Assembly (NCBI GenBank): GCA_021202555.1
Contig: JAJQCT010000011.1
Span: 199,987 to 256,135, forward strand
Source: Clostridiales bacterium
Lineage (GTDB): Bacteria; Bacillota; Clostridia; Oscillospirales; CAG-272
DNA: 56,149 bases
Direction of reading: 5' to 3'
Shown here: positions 42,510 through 51,169 of the stretch, piece by piece
Layout of the letters: each line of letters opens with the position of its first letter
How positions within the stretch are numbered: position 1 is the stretch's first letter
Translations under genes and position numbers: made by a program
Notes under the pieces: model-generated
The model's input: the letters and a program-made list of their open reading frames with translations, nothing else
The model's database searches: none
Told to the model about the DNA's origin: nothing

Positions 42510-43457
42510 ATGGAAAATCAGGGCGGCTGGACGGAGCTTAAGGTGACCTCGGACATTGCCGGCTTCGATACGGTTTGCGCGGTCATGAGTATGCTTGACA
42601 GCAGACTGCAAATCGAGGATTACAGCGACCTTGACGAGCTGATGCTCGACGGGGTTTACGGCGATCTTATCGACGAGGATGTGAAAAACGCCGACAAAGC
42701 TCACGCCTCAGCGTCGATTTACGTTCCCGACGAAAAGCCGCTTTTCGAGTACGTCTCGTATCTGCGCGAGCGGTTTTCTTCTCTCGGCATCGACGCGAAA
42801 ATCGACACGGTCGGCGTATGCGAGGAGGACTGGGCGGAAAACTGGAAAAAATACTATCACAAAATGACCGTCGGAAATGTCGTTATCGTTCCCGCGTGGG
42901 AGGAATATACGCCAAAGGGCGGCGAGGCATCCCTTTACATTGACCCCGGGATGGCGTTCGGCACGGGCGAGCATGAGACGACGAGGCTCGTGATAGAGCT
43001 GATGCAAAGATATGCGCCGACGGAAATTGGAACGGGCGAGGGCGGACGTATGCTCGACCTTGGCTGCGGGAGCGGGATTTTGGCGATAGCGGCGTCAAAG
43101 CTCGGATTTCGCGAGTGCTTTGCATACGACGTCGATCCCGTCGCCGTAAGGGTGGCGAAGGAGAACGTGGAGCGCAACGGCGTCACAAACGTGAATGTCG
43201 GTGTTTCCGACCTTGCCGCAGCTGTTGACAGGACGGAAAAATATTCGCTCATCACGGCAAATATAGTCGCCGACATTATAATCAAAGCGGCTCCCGAGTT
43301 CGGCGGGCTTCTTGCAGAGGACGGCGTTTTGATAGTCTCGGGAATAATCGACGAAAGGCTTGATGACGTGCTTTCAGTGCTTTCGGGCTTCGGACTTTGT
43401 ACCTCCGAGATACTGCATGACAACGGCTGGTGCGCCGCGTCGCTTAAGCTGAAATAA
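42510..43457 (+). CDS. prmA: Ribosomal protein L11 methyltransferase
   Basis: 315 residues. An N-terminal L11-recognition domain (WTELKVTSDIAGFDTVCAVM) precedes a SAM-dependent methyltransferase: DPGMAFGTGEHETTRL, motif I LDLGCGSGILAIAASKLG, FAYDVDPVAV, and ITANIVADIII. ATG 42510 has GAGGG nine bases upstream; an in-frame start five codons earlier lies within the dnaJ end and has none. prmA commonly follows dnaJ in Firmicutes, but the usual rsmE is replaced here by a regulator gene that overlaps the prmA stop by one base. Confidence 0.95.
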   Translation: MENQGGWTELKVTSDIAGFDTVCAVMSMLDSRLQIEDYSDLDELMLDGVYGDLIDEDVKNADKAHASASIYVPDEKPLFEYVSYLRERFSSLGIDAKIDTVGVCEEDWAENWKKYYHKMTVGNVVIVPAWEEYTPKGGEASLYIDPGMAFGTGEHETTRLVIELMQRYAPTEIGTGEGGRMLDLGCGSGILAIAASKLGFRECFAYDVDPVAVRVAKENVERNGVTNVNVGVSDLAAAVDRTEKYSLITANIVADIIIKAAPEFGGLLAEDGVLIVSGIIDERLDDVLSVLSGFGLCTSEILHDNGWCAASLKLK

Positions 43458-44368
43458 TGAGCTATAATACGCTCGGCGATACTATAAGATCGCTTCGCAA
43501 AAGGGCGGGGATTACGCAGGAGGAGCTTGCGGACGGAATATGCTCGCCCGTTTCGGTGTCGAGAATCGAAAACGGTTTGCAGATGCCGTCGGGCTATGTG
43601 CTCGACGCGCTTTTGTCGCGTCTCGGAACAAGCACCTACGGGCTCTGCGGCGTTTACTATAAGACTGACAGGCAGCTTTTGTTCGAGCAAGCGGCGCGGG
43701 ATGTGACGGAGCTTATCCGTGTCGGCGAGATTGAAAAAGCGAAGGAAAAATTCGGTGCGCTTTCAGAACCCACCTCCGACGACAGCATCAGCCTTCAGAC
43801 GTATCTTTTCATCCGTGCGTCAATCCTTTATTATGAAAAGGCTGACGACGAAGATGTGACGGGTATCGCGAAGCACGCACTTTCGCTGACAAGACCCGGA
43901 TTTGACTTTGACGATTTTCGTGGCGTGCCGCTGACTGTAGAGGAGGCGAACATTCTCTGCCTCATCATGGCATCGTTCTCGGAGCGGGGCGAGAAAGTAA
44001 AAGCGATAAGGCTCGGAGAGGAACTTATCCGGTCGCTTCGAAAAAACGAATCCTCAATTGGAGAATTCCGTGTCATGCTGATAAATACGGCGTTTTTGCT
44101 CTCGCAGATTCTGGAGAGCATGGGGCGATATGCGGAGGCACTCTCGTACTGCGAGACGGCGGAATCGCTGAGCATTCATAACGCGGAGCAGGTGCTTTTG
44201 CCGAATATTGAATTTATGAGGGCGGTGCTGATGCATGATGACGGTGACGACGGGGAATGTCTGCGGATTTTGAAGACCGTTATTCCATACATGGATTTGA
44301 TAAAAATGCGCGCGGATGCCGAACGTGCGCGGGCTTGGGCAAGTGAGGCGCTCGGCGTCTGTATATAG
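43457..44368 (+). CDS. XRE-family regulator with helical-repeat domain (RRNPP-like)
   Basis: 303 residues. N-terminal XRE HTH (LGDTIRSLRKRAGITQEELADGI then VSVSRIENGLQMPS, about 5-60), followed by about 230 residues of alpha-helical repeat sequence resembling TPR units (EIEKAKEKFGAL, EKVKAIRLGEELI, GRYAEALSYCETAE). This is the architecture of Rgg/PlcR/PrgX-type regulators that bind signalling peptides. ATG 43457 shares one base with the prmA stop (TAATG), so it is coupled to the heat-shock operon. An ABC exporter gene follows. The effector peptide is not identified. Confidence 0.82.
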   Translation: MSYNTLGDTIRSLRKRAGITQEELADGICSPVSVSRIENGLQMPSGYVLDALLSRLGTSTYGLCGVYYKTDRQLLFEQAARDVTELIRVGEIEKAKEKFGALSEPTSDDSISLQTYLFIRASILYYEKADDEDVTGIAKHALSLTRPGFDFDDFRGVPLTVEEANILCLIMASFSERGEKVKAIRLGEELIRSLRKNESSIGEFRVMLINTAFLLSQILESMGRYAEALSYCETAESLSIHNAEQVLLPNIEFMRAVLMHDDGDDGECLRILKTVIPYMDLIKMRADAERARAWASEALGVCI

Positions 44369-44534
44369 TCGCGGGTTAACATTTCACGTAATTTTTTTTA
44401 TAACGCCGAATGTTATGGATTTTTTGAAGGCGGGGATATATAATAAGCGCATAGTATGTGCGGAATAGACTGCGCATTCGGTGTGCTTTTCATTTCAGAG
44501 GGGCAAATATTTTATTTTCGGGAGGAATACTCGT

Positions 44535-46202
44535 ATGAAAAACCGCATTTTCAAATACGGAGGCGCCGCCGTATACGCTTTTATTGCCATGGTCGCTGTC
44601 GCCGCCGCAGCGCAAACAAGCATCGCGCTGCTTTTAAACATTATGATCGACACGGCGTCGGAGGCGGTATCCTCGGGAGAACTGTCGGGTCTTGTGAGGC
44701 TAGCCGCGTTTTGCTGCGTTTTCACAGTGATATTCGGTTTTGTAATTTACTTAAAAGAGGCGCTTGAAGCATTATGTGTGAAACGTATTATGAACGGAGT
44801 GCGGTGCGACGCCGCAGACGGGATTCTGAACATGAAAATCTCTGATTTTTATTCGGTTGGTTCCGCTGAATATGTCACGCTTTTAAATCAGAATCTCAGC
44901 GTTTACGAGAATGATTATCTCAAAAATCTCATCGCCGTTTACGAGTCGGTTCTGGATATCGCGTTCGGCACGGTGCTGCTTTTTTACATTAATCCCGCCG
45001 TTGCTGTGATTTCAATTGCAGCCATGGCGATTCCGGGACTGATTCCGATGCTTTTTGGGAAAAAGCTTATGGCTGGACAGAAAAAGATTATGGAGGCTAC
45101 AGAGGAATATAACGCTGGCGTTGGCGATATGCTTGGCGGATTCGATGTCATATATTCGTTTCGCGCTCACGACGTTTTCCGCCGTCGCGGACGCGAGGCT
45201 TCATCAAAAATGGAAGAGAGCAAAGAGAATCTTGCGCGGACAAAGGCAGCTCTTATGGGAGTTGTGAATTTCGCCTCGCCTACAGTGCAGTTTCTTATCA
45301 TGACAATAGCGGGTGTTTTTGCCGTATACGGTTATATTACAGTGGGAAGTATTGTCGCCGTTGTGCAGCTTTCGGGACAGATTGTCTCTCCTGCGTTTTC
45401 ACTTTCCTCGAAGCTTGGAGCGATAAAATCAACTTACCCGATTCGCGAAAAAATAGACGATACAGTAAAAACCTTGCCGCGCACAAATAACGTCTGTGCG
45501 CGAGAGCTTACACGCGAGCTCGCGATAAAAAATGTATCGTTTTCATATAATGAAATTCCCGTACTCAAGGATTTGAATTTCACGCTTCGCGCGGGCGGAA
45601 AATACGCCGTTCTTGGGCGGAGCGGCAGCGGGAAAAGCACGCTTTTGAAGCTTATTGCTGGGTATTACGACAACTACACGGGCGAAATTAAGACGGACGG
45701 GCAAGCGAATGTTCCGCGCGATGTCGCCGTCATATCGCAGGAGGTGTTTATCTTTGATGGCACAGTCCGCGAGAATATAACGCTTTTTGAGGATTTCCCG
45801 GAGAACGAAATATCAGCTGCGGTGCGCGGCGCTGGTCTTGACGGAGTTATATCGGAGCTTGATAATGGACTTGACACGCCGGCAGGAGAGGGCGGCAAGC
45901 GATTTTCGGGCGGCGAGCGGCAAAGAATCGCCGTTGCAAGGGCGATTCTTCGCAAAAAAAAGCTTCTTCTGCTTGATGAGGCAACGTCAATGCTCGACGC
46001 AGAGCATTCACGGCAAATAGAACAGGAAATCCTCGGACTTGACGGCGTGACGTGCGTATTTGTGACGCACAAGCTTACGCCGGGTCTTGCCGACCGCTAT
46101 GACAAAATTTTCGTTGTGGAAAACGGTAAAATCACGGTGGACGAGGACATTTCGGAGCACTCCGGCGTTGTAAATGCGTCAACGAATCCGTTTTATTCGT
46201 AA
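44535..46202 (+). CDS. ABC transporter, fused permease-ATPase (exporter type)
   Basis: 555 residues. Six membrane helices in the first 320 residues, then an ATPase with Walker A GRSGSGKST, signature FSGGERQRIAVARAIL, Walker B LLLLDEATSMLD and H-loop VTHK. Half-transporter of MsbA/LmrA type, working as a homodimer or with a partner not seen here. There is no C39 peptidase domain, so it is not a leader-cleaving bacteriocin exporter. ATG 44535 has GGGAGG nine bases upstream. It follows the XRE regulator by 166 bases and ends at a terminator. Confidence 0.93.
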   Translation: MKNRIFKYGGAAVYAFIAMVAVAAAAQTSIALLLNIMIDTASEAVSSGELSGLVRLAAFCCVFTVIFGFVIYLKEALEALCVKRIMNGVRCDAADGILNMKISDFYSVGSAEYVTLLNQNLSVYENDYLKNLIAVYESVLDIAFGTVLLFYINPAVAVISIAAMAIPGLIPMLFGKKLMAGQKKIMEATEEYNAGVGDMLGGFDVIYSFRAHDVFRRRGREASSKMEESKENLARTKAALMGVVNFASPTVQFLIMTIAGVFAVYGYITVGSIVAVVQLSGQIVSPAFSLSSKLGAIKSTYPIREKIDDTVKTLPRTNNVCARELTRELAIKNVSFSYNEIPVLKDLNFTLRAGGKYAVLGRSGSGKSTLLKLIAGYYDNYTGEIKTDGQANVPRDVAVISQEVFIFDGTVRENITLFEDFPENEISAAVRGAGLDGVISELDNGLDTPAGEGGKRFSGGERQRIAVARAILRKKKLLLLDEATSMLDAEHSRQIEQEILGLDGVTCVFVTHKLTPGLADRYDKIFVVENGKITVDEDISEHSGVVNASTNPFYS

Positions 46203-46243
46203 CCTTCAGCGGGTTACTGCCGCTGAACGTCACGGTGCCTCTC

Positions 46244-46278
46244 TCCCGTCGGGAAAATTACCCCGACGGGGGATTTTT
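46244..46278 (+). terminator. Terminator of the ABC exporter gene
   Basis: Arms 46245-46253 and 46262-46270 with a short A-rich loop, then a run of six T residues (46274-46279). Confidence 0.9.
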
Positions 46279-46365
46279 TGTGCGACCTGCGAACATTTGT
46301 TCAAACGTGACGAAAAAGCACACGGAAATCCCACATATTTCTACGCCCACAGCTCAAATCGGGGC

Positions 46366-46394
46366 TTGACAAAACGCGAAAAATGTGGTATAAT
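46366..46394 (+). promoter_or_regulatory. Consensus sigma-A promoter P1, far upstream of the CdaR-like gene
   Basis: TTGACA (46366-46371), 17-nt spacer, TATAAT (46389-46394). Both hexamers are perfect. There is no ORF with a ribosome binding site for nearly 400 bases downstream, so it drives a long leader or a small RNA. Confidence 0.85.
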
Positions 46395-46419
46395 TATTAA
46401 AGATTTTTTCCTTTCGCGT

Positions 46420-46457
46420 TTCGCGGCGCTTTTTTCGCGGCGCTTTTTTCGCGGCGA
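46420..46457 (+). repeat. Tandem 14-bp repeat in the leader
   Basis: TTCGCGGCGCTTTT occurs at 46420-46433 and 46434-46447 and partly at 46448-46457. Related TTTCGCG blocks flank it. It is close to P1 and is followed by a weak GCGC stem and a T-run (46482-46488). Confidence 0.8.
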
Positions 46458-46613
46458 TGTTTCGCGTCACATAGCGCGCGGATTTTTTCTGTTTGTCCTC
46501 TGCCGCTCCGAAAAGGGGCGGGAAATTTAAAGTGAGCGGATAAAACAGCCCTTCATTTGGGCAATTTTCACGAAGTCTGCGCGAAAATTCATACATTATG
46601 CACAAAAAAATTG

Positions 46614-46642
46614 TTGACAGGCGCGATAAAATGCGATATAAT
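46614..46642 (+). promoter_or_regulatory. Consensus sigma-A promoter P2 of the CdaR-like gene
   Basis: TTGACA (46614-46619), 17-nt spacer, TATAAT (46637-46642), again perfect. The leader to the start codon is about 140 nt and contains GC-rich inverted repeats (46675-46700). Confidence 0.85.
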
Positions 46643-46788
46643 AAAATTGCAGCCGATTGCTTTGCCTGCTTGCCTCGCCGAACCGGCGGCGCGGCGGCTT
46701 GACTTTTGAAATTGTCGGGTTAGGCATTCGGAAACGGCTGTACGGTGTGAAAAATAAGCTAATTATACTTTTGTGTGTGGAGGATGAA

Positions 46789-47874
46789 ATGTCAAACAGG
46801 CTTTTTCAAAGAGTGATTCATCAGATGAAGGACGCGGTTGACCGCGTTATCGGCGTTATCGACGAAAACGGTCAGATAATCGCGTGCAGCGAGCTTTCAA
46901 AGATAGGTGAAATCCGCCAGGGCATACGCGAGGAGCTTACCTATGCGTCGGAGATAGTCGTCTCGGGAGGATATACCTATCATCCGATAGGCTCCGCGTC
47001 CAAGGACGAGTATATCGCCTTTACCGAGGGCGAGGACAAGACCGCAGAGCGCACGGCAATGCTTATCGCAATCTCGCTTTCAAACATAAAGCGCCTTTAC
47101 GATGAAAAATACGACAAAAGCTCGTTTTTGAAAAACGTGCTGCTTGACAATATCCTGCCGAGCGATATATACGTGAAAAGCAAGGAGCTGAGCTTCCCCG
47201 CCGACGAGGTGAGGGTCGTCATGATTGTGCGGTTTTCGCGCAGGACGGAGATGCTGCCCTACGACATGGTGCAGAGCCTGCTTCCCGACAGGGTGAAGGA
47301 CTATGTAATAAACATAAACGAGCGCGATATAGCCGTCGTCAAGGAGGTTCCCGCGGGAACGGAAATCCGCGAGGTCGAGGACGAGGCGCGGAACTTTTCG
47401 GACACGATCAAATCCGAATTTTTCTCGAGCGTATCGATAGGAATCGGAACGGTCGTTGACAGCATAAAGGACCTTGCACGCTCGTACAAGGAGGCGCAGA
47501 TAGCGCTTGAGGTCGGGAAGGTATTCGACAGCGAAAAATCGATAAACAGCTATGAGAATCTCGGAATCGGCAGGCTTATTTATCAGCTTCCGACGACGCT
47601 CTGTGAGATGTTTTTAAACGAGGTGTTCAGAAACGGCTCGTTTGAGTCGCTCGACCGTGAGACGCTCAACACGATTCAGGTATTTTTCGAGAACAATCTG
47701 AATGTGTCGGAGACATCGCGCAAGCTTTTTGTTCACAGGAATACGCTTGTCTACAGGCTCGAGAAAATCCGCAAGCTGACAGGGCTTGATCTGCGTGAAT
47801 TTGACCACGCGATAACATTCAAGGTTGCGCTCATGGTAAAGCGCTATCTCGAATCAAAGCCGGTAAAATATTGA
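46789..47874 (+). CDS. CdaR/PucR-family transcriptional regulator
   Basis: 361 residues. The N-terminal sugar-diacid-recognition-like domain (VIGVIDENGQIIACSELSKIGE) precedes a middle GGDEF-like segment with SIGIGTVVDSIKDLARSYKEA. A C-terminal PucR-type HTH (NVSETSRKLFVHRNTLVYRL, about 312-331, then EKIRKLTG) is clear. ATG 46789 has GGAGG five bases upstream; the longer frame covers the promoter leader. In many Clostridia a gene of this type precedes ftsEX; here it lies 72 bases before ftsE. The ligand is unknown. Confidence 0.88.
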   Translation: MSNRLFQRVIHQMKDAVDRVIGVIDENGQIIACSELSKIGEIRQGIREELTYASEIVVSGGYTYHPIGSASKDEYIAFTEGEDKTAERTAMLIAISLSNIKRLYDEKYDKSSFLKNVLLDNILPSDIYVKSKELSFPADEVRVVMIVRFSRRTEMLPYDMVQSLLPDRVKDYVININERDIAVVKEVPAGTEIREVEDEARNFSDTIKSEFFSSVSIGIGTVVDSIKDLARSYKEAQIALEVGKVFDSEKSINSYENLGIGRLIYQLPTTLCEMFLNEVFRNGSFESLDRETLNTIQVFFENNLNVSETSRKLFVHRNTLVYRLEKIRKLTGLDLREFDHAITFKVALMVKRYLESKPVKY

Positions 47875-47946
47875 TTTTCGCGGATTTGTGTTTTATGCCC
47901 GTTTTCGATATGCGGGTACGGAGAAATTTTATGGAGGTGATATACG

Positions 47947-48624
47947 TTGATAGACCTTGAACACGTTGTCATGTCGTACCCGAACGGCACGGTTGCGCTC
48001 AACGATGTGTCGCTTCATGTCGATGAGGGCGAATTTGTCTTTGTCGTCGGTGCGTCCGGCGCCGGAAAATCAACGCTTATGAAGCTCCTTTTGCGAGAGG
48101 AAAAGGTGACGTCCGGCAGAATAACGATTGACGGGAACGACCTCTCGAAGCTCAATTATTTTCAGGTACCGTATTTCAGGCGCAAGATAGGCGTTGTGTA
48201 TCAGGATTTCAGGCTTTTCCCGAAGAAAAAGGTTTACGAGAACGTCTCCTTCGCCATGCAGATTGTGGGCGTTTCAGGCAAAAAAATCAAGACGCGCGTC
48301 CCCGCGCTTCTCAATACGGTGGGACTTGGCGACAAACTCAACAGCTTCCCGCACGAGCTTTCGGGCGGCGAGCAGCAGAGGGTCGCGCTCGCGAGGGCGC
48401 TCGCGAACAATCCGAAAATCATCGTCGCCGACGAGCCGACGGGAAACATCGACCCGAAAATGTCGTTTGAAATAATGGATCTGCTTCTCAAGATAAACGG
48501 GCTTGGGAAGACGGTGCTTGTCGTTACGCACGACCAGAATCTCGTTGATTATTATCGGCAAAGAGTAATTAAAATCGAGCATGGACATATTGTCGAGGAC
48601 AGAGTGGGAGGAATGTTTGAATGA
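47947..48624 (+). CDS. ftsE: Cell division ATP-binding protein FtsE
   Basis: 225 residues. Walker A GASGAGKST, VYQDFRLFPKKKVYENV, signature LSGGEQQRVALARAL, Walker B IIVADEPTGNID, H-loop VTHD. With FtsX it transmits ATP-driven conformational change through the membrane to activate peptidoglycan hydrolases. It starts with TTG 47947, preceded by a strong GGAGGTGA at six bases; the ATG at 47931 is out of frame. It overlaps ftsX by four bases. Confidence 0.96.
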   Translation: MIDLEHVVMSYPNGTVALNDVSLHVDEGEFVFVVGASGAGKSTLMKLLLREEKVTSGRITIDGNDLSKLNYFQVPYFRRKIGVVYQDFRLFPKKKVYENVSFAMQIVGVSGKKIKTRVPALLNTVGLGDKLNSFPHELSGGEQQRVALARALANNPKIIVADEPTGNIDPKMSFEIMDLLLKINGLGKTVLVVTHDQNLVDYYRQRVIKIEHGHIVEDRVGGMFE

Positions 48625-49508
48625 GAAAACCGAGCTACTTTGTCAGTCAGGGGCTTCAGGGCTTTCTCAGAAACGGCGTTATGAGCGTCGCGTCCGTTGC
48701 GGTTTTAATGGCGTGCCTTGTCGTTCTCGGATGCTTCGCGCTTCTTGTCGTGGATATTGACCTGAATCTCGAAAATCTCGGGCTTATGAACGAGATTGTC
48801 GCTTTTGTGGATTACGACCTCACGGAGGAGGAGATAGTCGCCGTTGAGGAGAAAATCAGGGCGATTGATTACGTTGACGAGGACAGCGTTGAGAGGATAA
48901 CAGCCGCCGAGGGGCTTGAGTCGATGAAGGAAAAGGCGGGAGAATACGCGTATCTTTATGAGGAATACGAGGACGACAACCCCCTGACCGACAGCTTCAA
49001 AATATCGAATATCGACAGCGAATATGTTGAGGACGTGGTATACAGCCTTCAGCATATAGAGGGAATACGCAAGGTGAGAAATCAGCTTGATCTCGCCTCG
49101 ACAATAGAGAGCTTCAAAAACGGCGTCATGATTGTATTTGTATGGTTTTTGGCGGTGCTTTTGATTGTGAGCATTTTCGTCATAATCAACACAATCAAGC
49201 TTTCCGTTTACTCCCGAAAGGAGGAAATAGAGGTCATGCGCTATATCGGCGCGACGGGGATGTTTATTTCGATGCCGTTCGTCTGCGAGGGGGTAGTCAT
49301 CGGAATTGTGGCGTCGCTGCCCGCGTTCTTTATTACGACCGCGCTCTACAGCTACACCGTCAGCTCGATGGCAGATCAGCTCACCATGCTTGTCTTTGTC
49401 GAGGTGGGCGATATAGGACCGGCGCTTTTCCTCGCGTTTCTGGGAATCGGCGTGCTTACCGGCGTTGTCGGCAGTACGATTTCACTTTCACGCTACATCA
49501 GAAGTTAG
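48621..49508 (+). CDS. ftsX: Cell division protein FtsX
   Basis: 295 residues: a membrane helix near 20-45, an extracytoplasmic domain of about 120 residues, then three helices (about 170-195, 220-245, 265-290), the standard FtsX topology. SVASVAVLMACLVVLG and SVYSRKEEIEVMRYIGAT are characteristic. The extracytoplasmic domain probably contacts the coiled coil of one or both M23 hydrolases encoded downstream, as FtsX-EnvC or FtsX-PcsB do. Starts in the ATGA overlap with ftsE. Confidence 0.96.
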   Translation: MRKPSYFVSQGLQGFLRNGVMSVASVAVLMACLVVLGCFALLVVDIDLNLENLGLMNEIVAFVDYDLTEEEIVAVEEKIRAIDYVDEDSVERITAAEGLESMKEKAGEYAYLYEEYEDDNPLTDSFKISNIDSEYVEDVVYSLQHIEGIRKVRNQLDLASTIESFKNGVMIVFVWFLAVLLIVSIFVIINTIKLSVYSRKEEIEVMRYIGATGMFISMPFVCEGVVIGIVASLPAFFITTALYSYTVSSMADQLTMLVFVEVGDIGPALFLAFLGIGVLTGVVGSTISLSRYIRS

Positions 49509-49520
49509 CATAAATCAGCG

Positions 49521-49553
49521 GCAGCTCTTCAAGGCTTTGCCTTGAAGAGCTGC
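49521..49553 (+). repeat. Perfect hairpin between ftsX and the first M23 gene
   Basis: 15-bp perfect arms 49521-49535 and 49539-49553, loop TTT. No T-run follows, so it may be an RNA stability or processing element rather than a terminator. Its 3-nt loop design resembles the hairpin families elsewhere in the window. Confidence 0.7.
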
Positions 49554-49627
49554 GTTTGAAGGCATTTGAACGCAAAGATTATTTGTACTGCAAATGCCGT
49601 GCAGGCGCTTTGGCGGGAGGATGACAT

Positions 49628-51133
49628 ATGAATAAAATGCGGCTCGGCAAATGGGCGATTTTAATTTTTACGGCGCTCGTATGTGCTTTCATGCTTATGC
49701 TTGCGTCGTCAGCCGATGATTCGACGACTTCAGATACTGACGCTTCCGACGATACGACGATTAAAAAAATGGAGCAGCAAATAGCTGACATTCAGGCGAA
49801 AATAGACGCGCAGAACGAATTTATCTCATCGGCGACCGATGAGCTTGAAAGCTTTTACGAGACAAAGGAGTATTACGATAATCTTCTGGCGCTTTACACG
49901 CAGCTTGCCGACGCGAATGAAGCGCTCGCGGCGGAGCTTGAGATTCAGATAGCGGCGCTGGAGGCGGAAATTGCCGCGCAGCAGGCGCTCTGCGACGAGC
50001 TGTACGAGCAGATAAAGGAGCGAATCAGAATATCATACGAATCGGGCGACACGTCATATATTGAAATGCTCTTTGAGGCGGACAGCATAGTTGATTTTCT
50101 CATCGGGCTTGACTATTCGATAAGCATTATGCAGTATGACAGCAGAAAGCTTGCCGAATATGACGAGGCGAAGACGGTGCTTGACGCAGAGATGGCGACG
50201 CTGCTCGAGGAAAAGACAAAGCAGGAGACTACGAGCGCTCAATACGCGGCGGCGCTGGCGCAGTATGAGGCGTCGTCTGCCGAAATGGAGCAGTATATTT
50301 CCGAAACGCTCGCGAGCATAAGCGACAGCGAGGCGCTTATTGAGGATATGGAGGCATCGCTTGACGAGGCAAGCAATGAGCTTTCGGCATGGCTTGACGA
50401 TTACATAGCCCGCAACGGCGCCACAACCGTCACGACTGAGGATACGACGACGGAAACAGAGACAGAAACAGAAACAACGACTGTCGAGGAAACAACTACA
50501 GCGGAGGAAACAACGACTGCTGAGGATACGACGGCGGAAGATACAACCGGCGAGGACACAGTTGAGGATTCAACCGGTGAATCCTCAACTGGCGAGGACA
50601 CGACCGCTGCCGATGGTACAACAGCGGACGATACTACCGCCGGTGAAGAAACGACCGGTGTGAGCGGGGATGATACCGACGAACCCGAAGAGACGGATGA
50701 CACCGGCGGCGATGATTCGGACACGAGCAGCGGGGTATCGTTTATATGGCCGCTGCCGACGCAGTATACGACGATAACGTCTTATTTCGGCGCGCGTCCC
50801 GATCCTTTCACGGGCGCGGCTTCCAATCACGGCGCTATCGACATTTACGCGCCGAGCGGCACTGACATTTACGCGGCGGCGTCGGGCACTGTCATTTTGT
50901 CGCAGTCGTATTCGACATACGGCAACTGCATAATCATAGACCACGGAAACGGCATATTCACGCTTTACGCTCACGCGTCGAAGCTTCTCGTTTCAGTCGG
51001 CGATACGGTGACGCAGGGACAGGTAATCGCTTACGTCGGAATGACGGGGCGCGCGACGGGGTATCATCTGCACTTTGAGGTGCGTCTCGGCTCGACGAGA
51101 GTCGATCCGCTCGACTATGTTTCGGTTCCTTGA
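49628..51133 (+). CDS. Secreted coiled-coil M23 peptidase with Thr-rich linker
   Basis: 501 residues: signal peptide (hydrophobic to about 28, SSA site), a long coiled coil (about 45-260), a linker of about 110 residues made almost only of Thr, Glu, Asp, Ser and Gly (nt about 50420-50740), then a C-terminal M23/LytM domain. That domain has SNHGAIDIYAP (first zinc His and Asp) and GYHLHFEVR (HxH). Zinc ligands are intact, so it should be an active endopeptidase, unlike degenerate EnvC. The layout matches PcsB/EnvC-type partners of FtsEX. GGGAGG precedes ATG 49628. The linker could be a glycosylated stalk. Confidence 0.93.
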   Translation: MNKMRLGKWAILIFTALVCAFMLMLASSADDSTTSDTDASDDTTIKKMEQQIADIQAKIDAQNEFISSATDELESFYETKEYYDNLLALYTQLADANEALAAELEIQIAALEAEIAAQQALCDELYEQIKERIRISYESGDTSYIEMLFEADSIVDFLIGLDYSISIMQYDSRKLAEYDEAKTVLDAEMATLLEEKTKQETTSAQYAAALAQYEASSAEMEQYISETLASISDSEALIEDMEASLDEASNELSAWLDDYIARNGATTVTTEDTTTETETETETTTVEETTTAEETTTAEDTTAEDTTGEDTVEDSTGESSTGEDTTAADGTTADDTTAGEETTGVSGDDTDEPEETDDTGGDDSDTSSGVSFIWPLPTQYTTITSYFGARPDPFTGAASNHGAIDIYAPSGTDIYAAASGTVILSQSYSTYGNCIIIDHGNGIFTLYAHASKLLVSVGDTVTQGQVIAYVGMTGRATGYHLHFEVRLGSTRVDPLDYVSVP

Positions 51134-51169
51134 TTGCTTTCAATATATTTCAATATATCGGAGGAATAA

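Noticed and set aside
44415-44468. Short ORF (17 codons) between the XRE regulator and the ABC exporter as a possible signalling peptide
   Set aside because: No ribosome binding site, no signal-like hydrophobic core, and a start within an AT-rich region. It is not distinguishable from chance.
46420-46457. CRISPR-like repeat
   Set aside because: The 14-bp units are directly adjacent with no spacers, and no cas genes are present.
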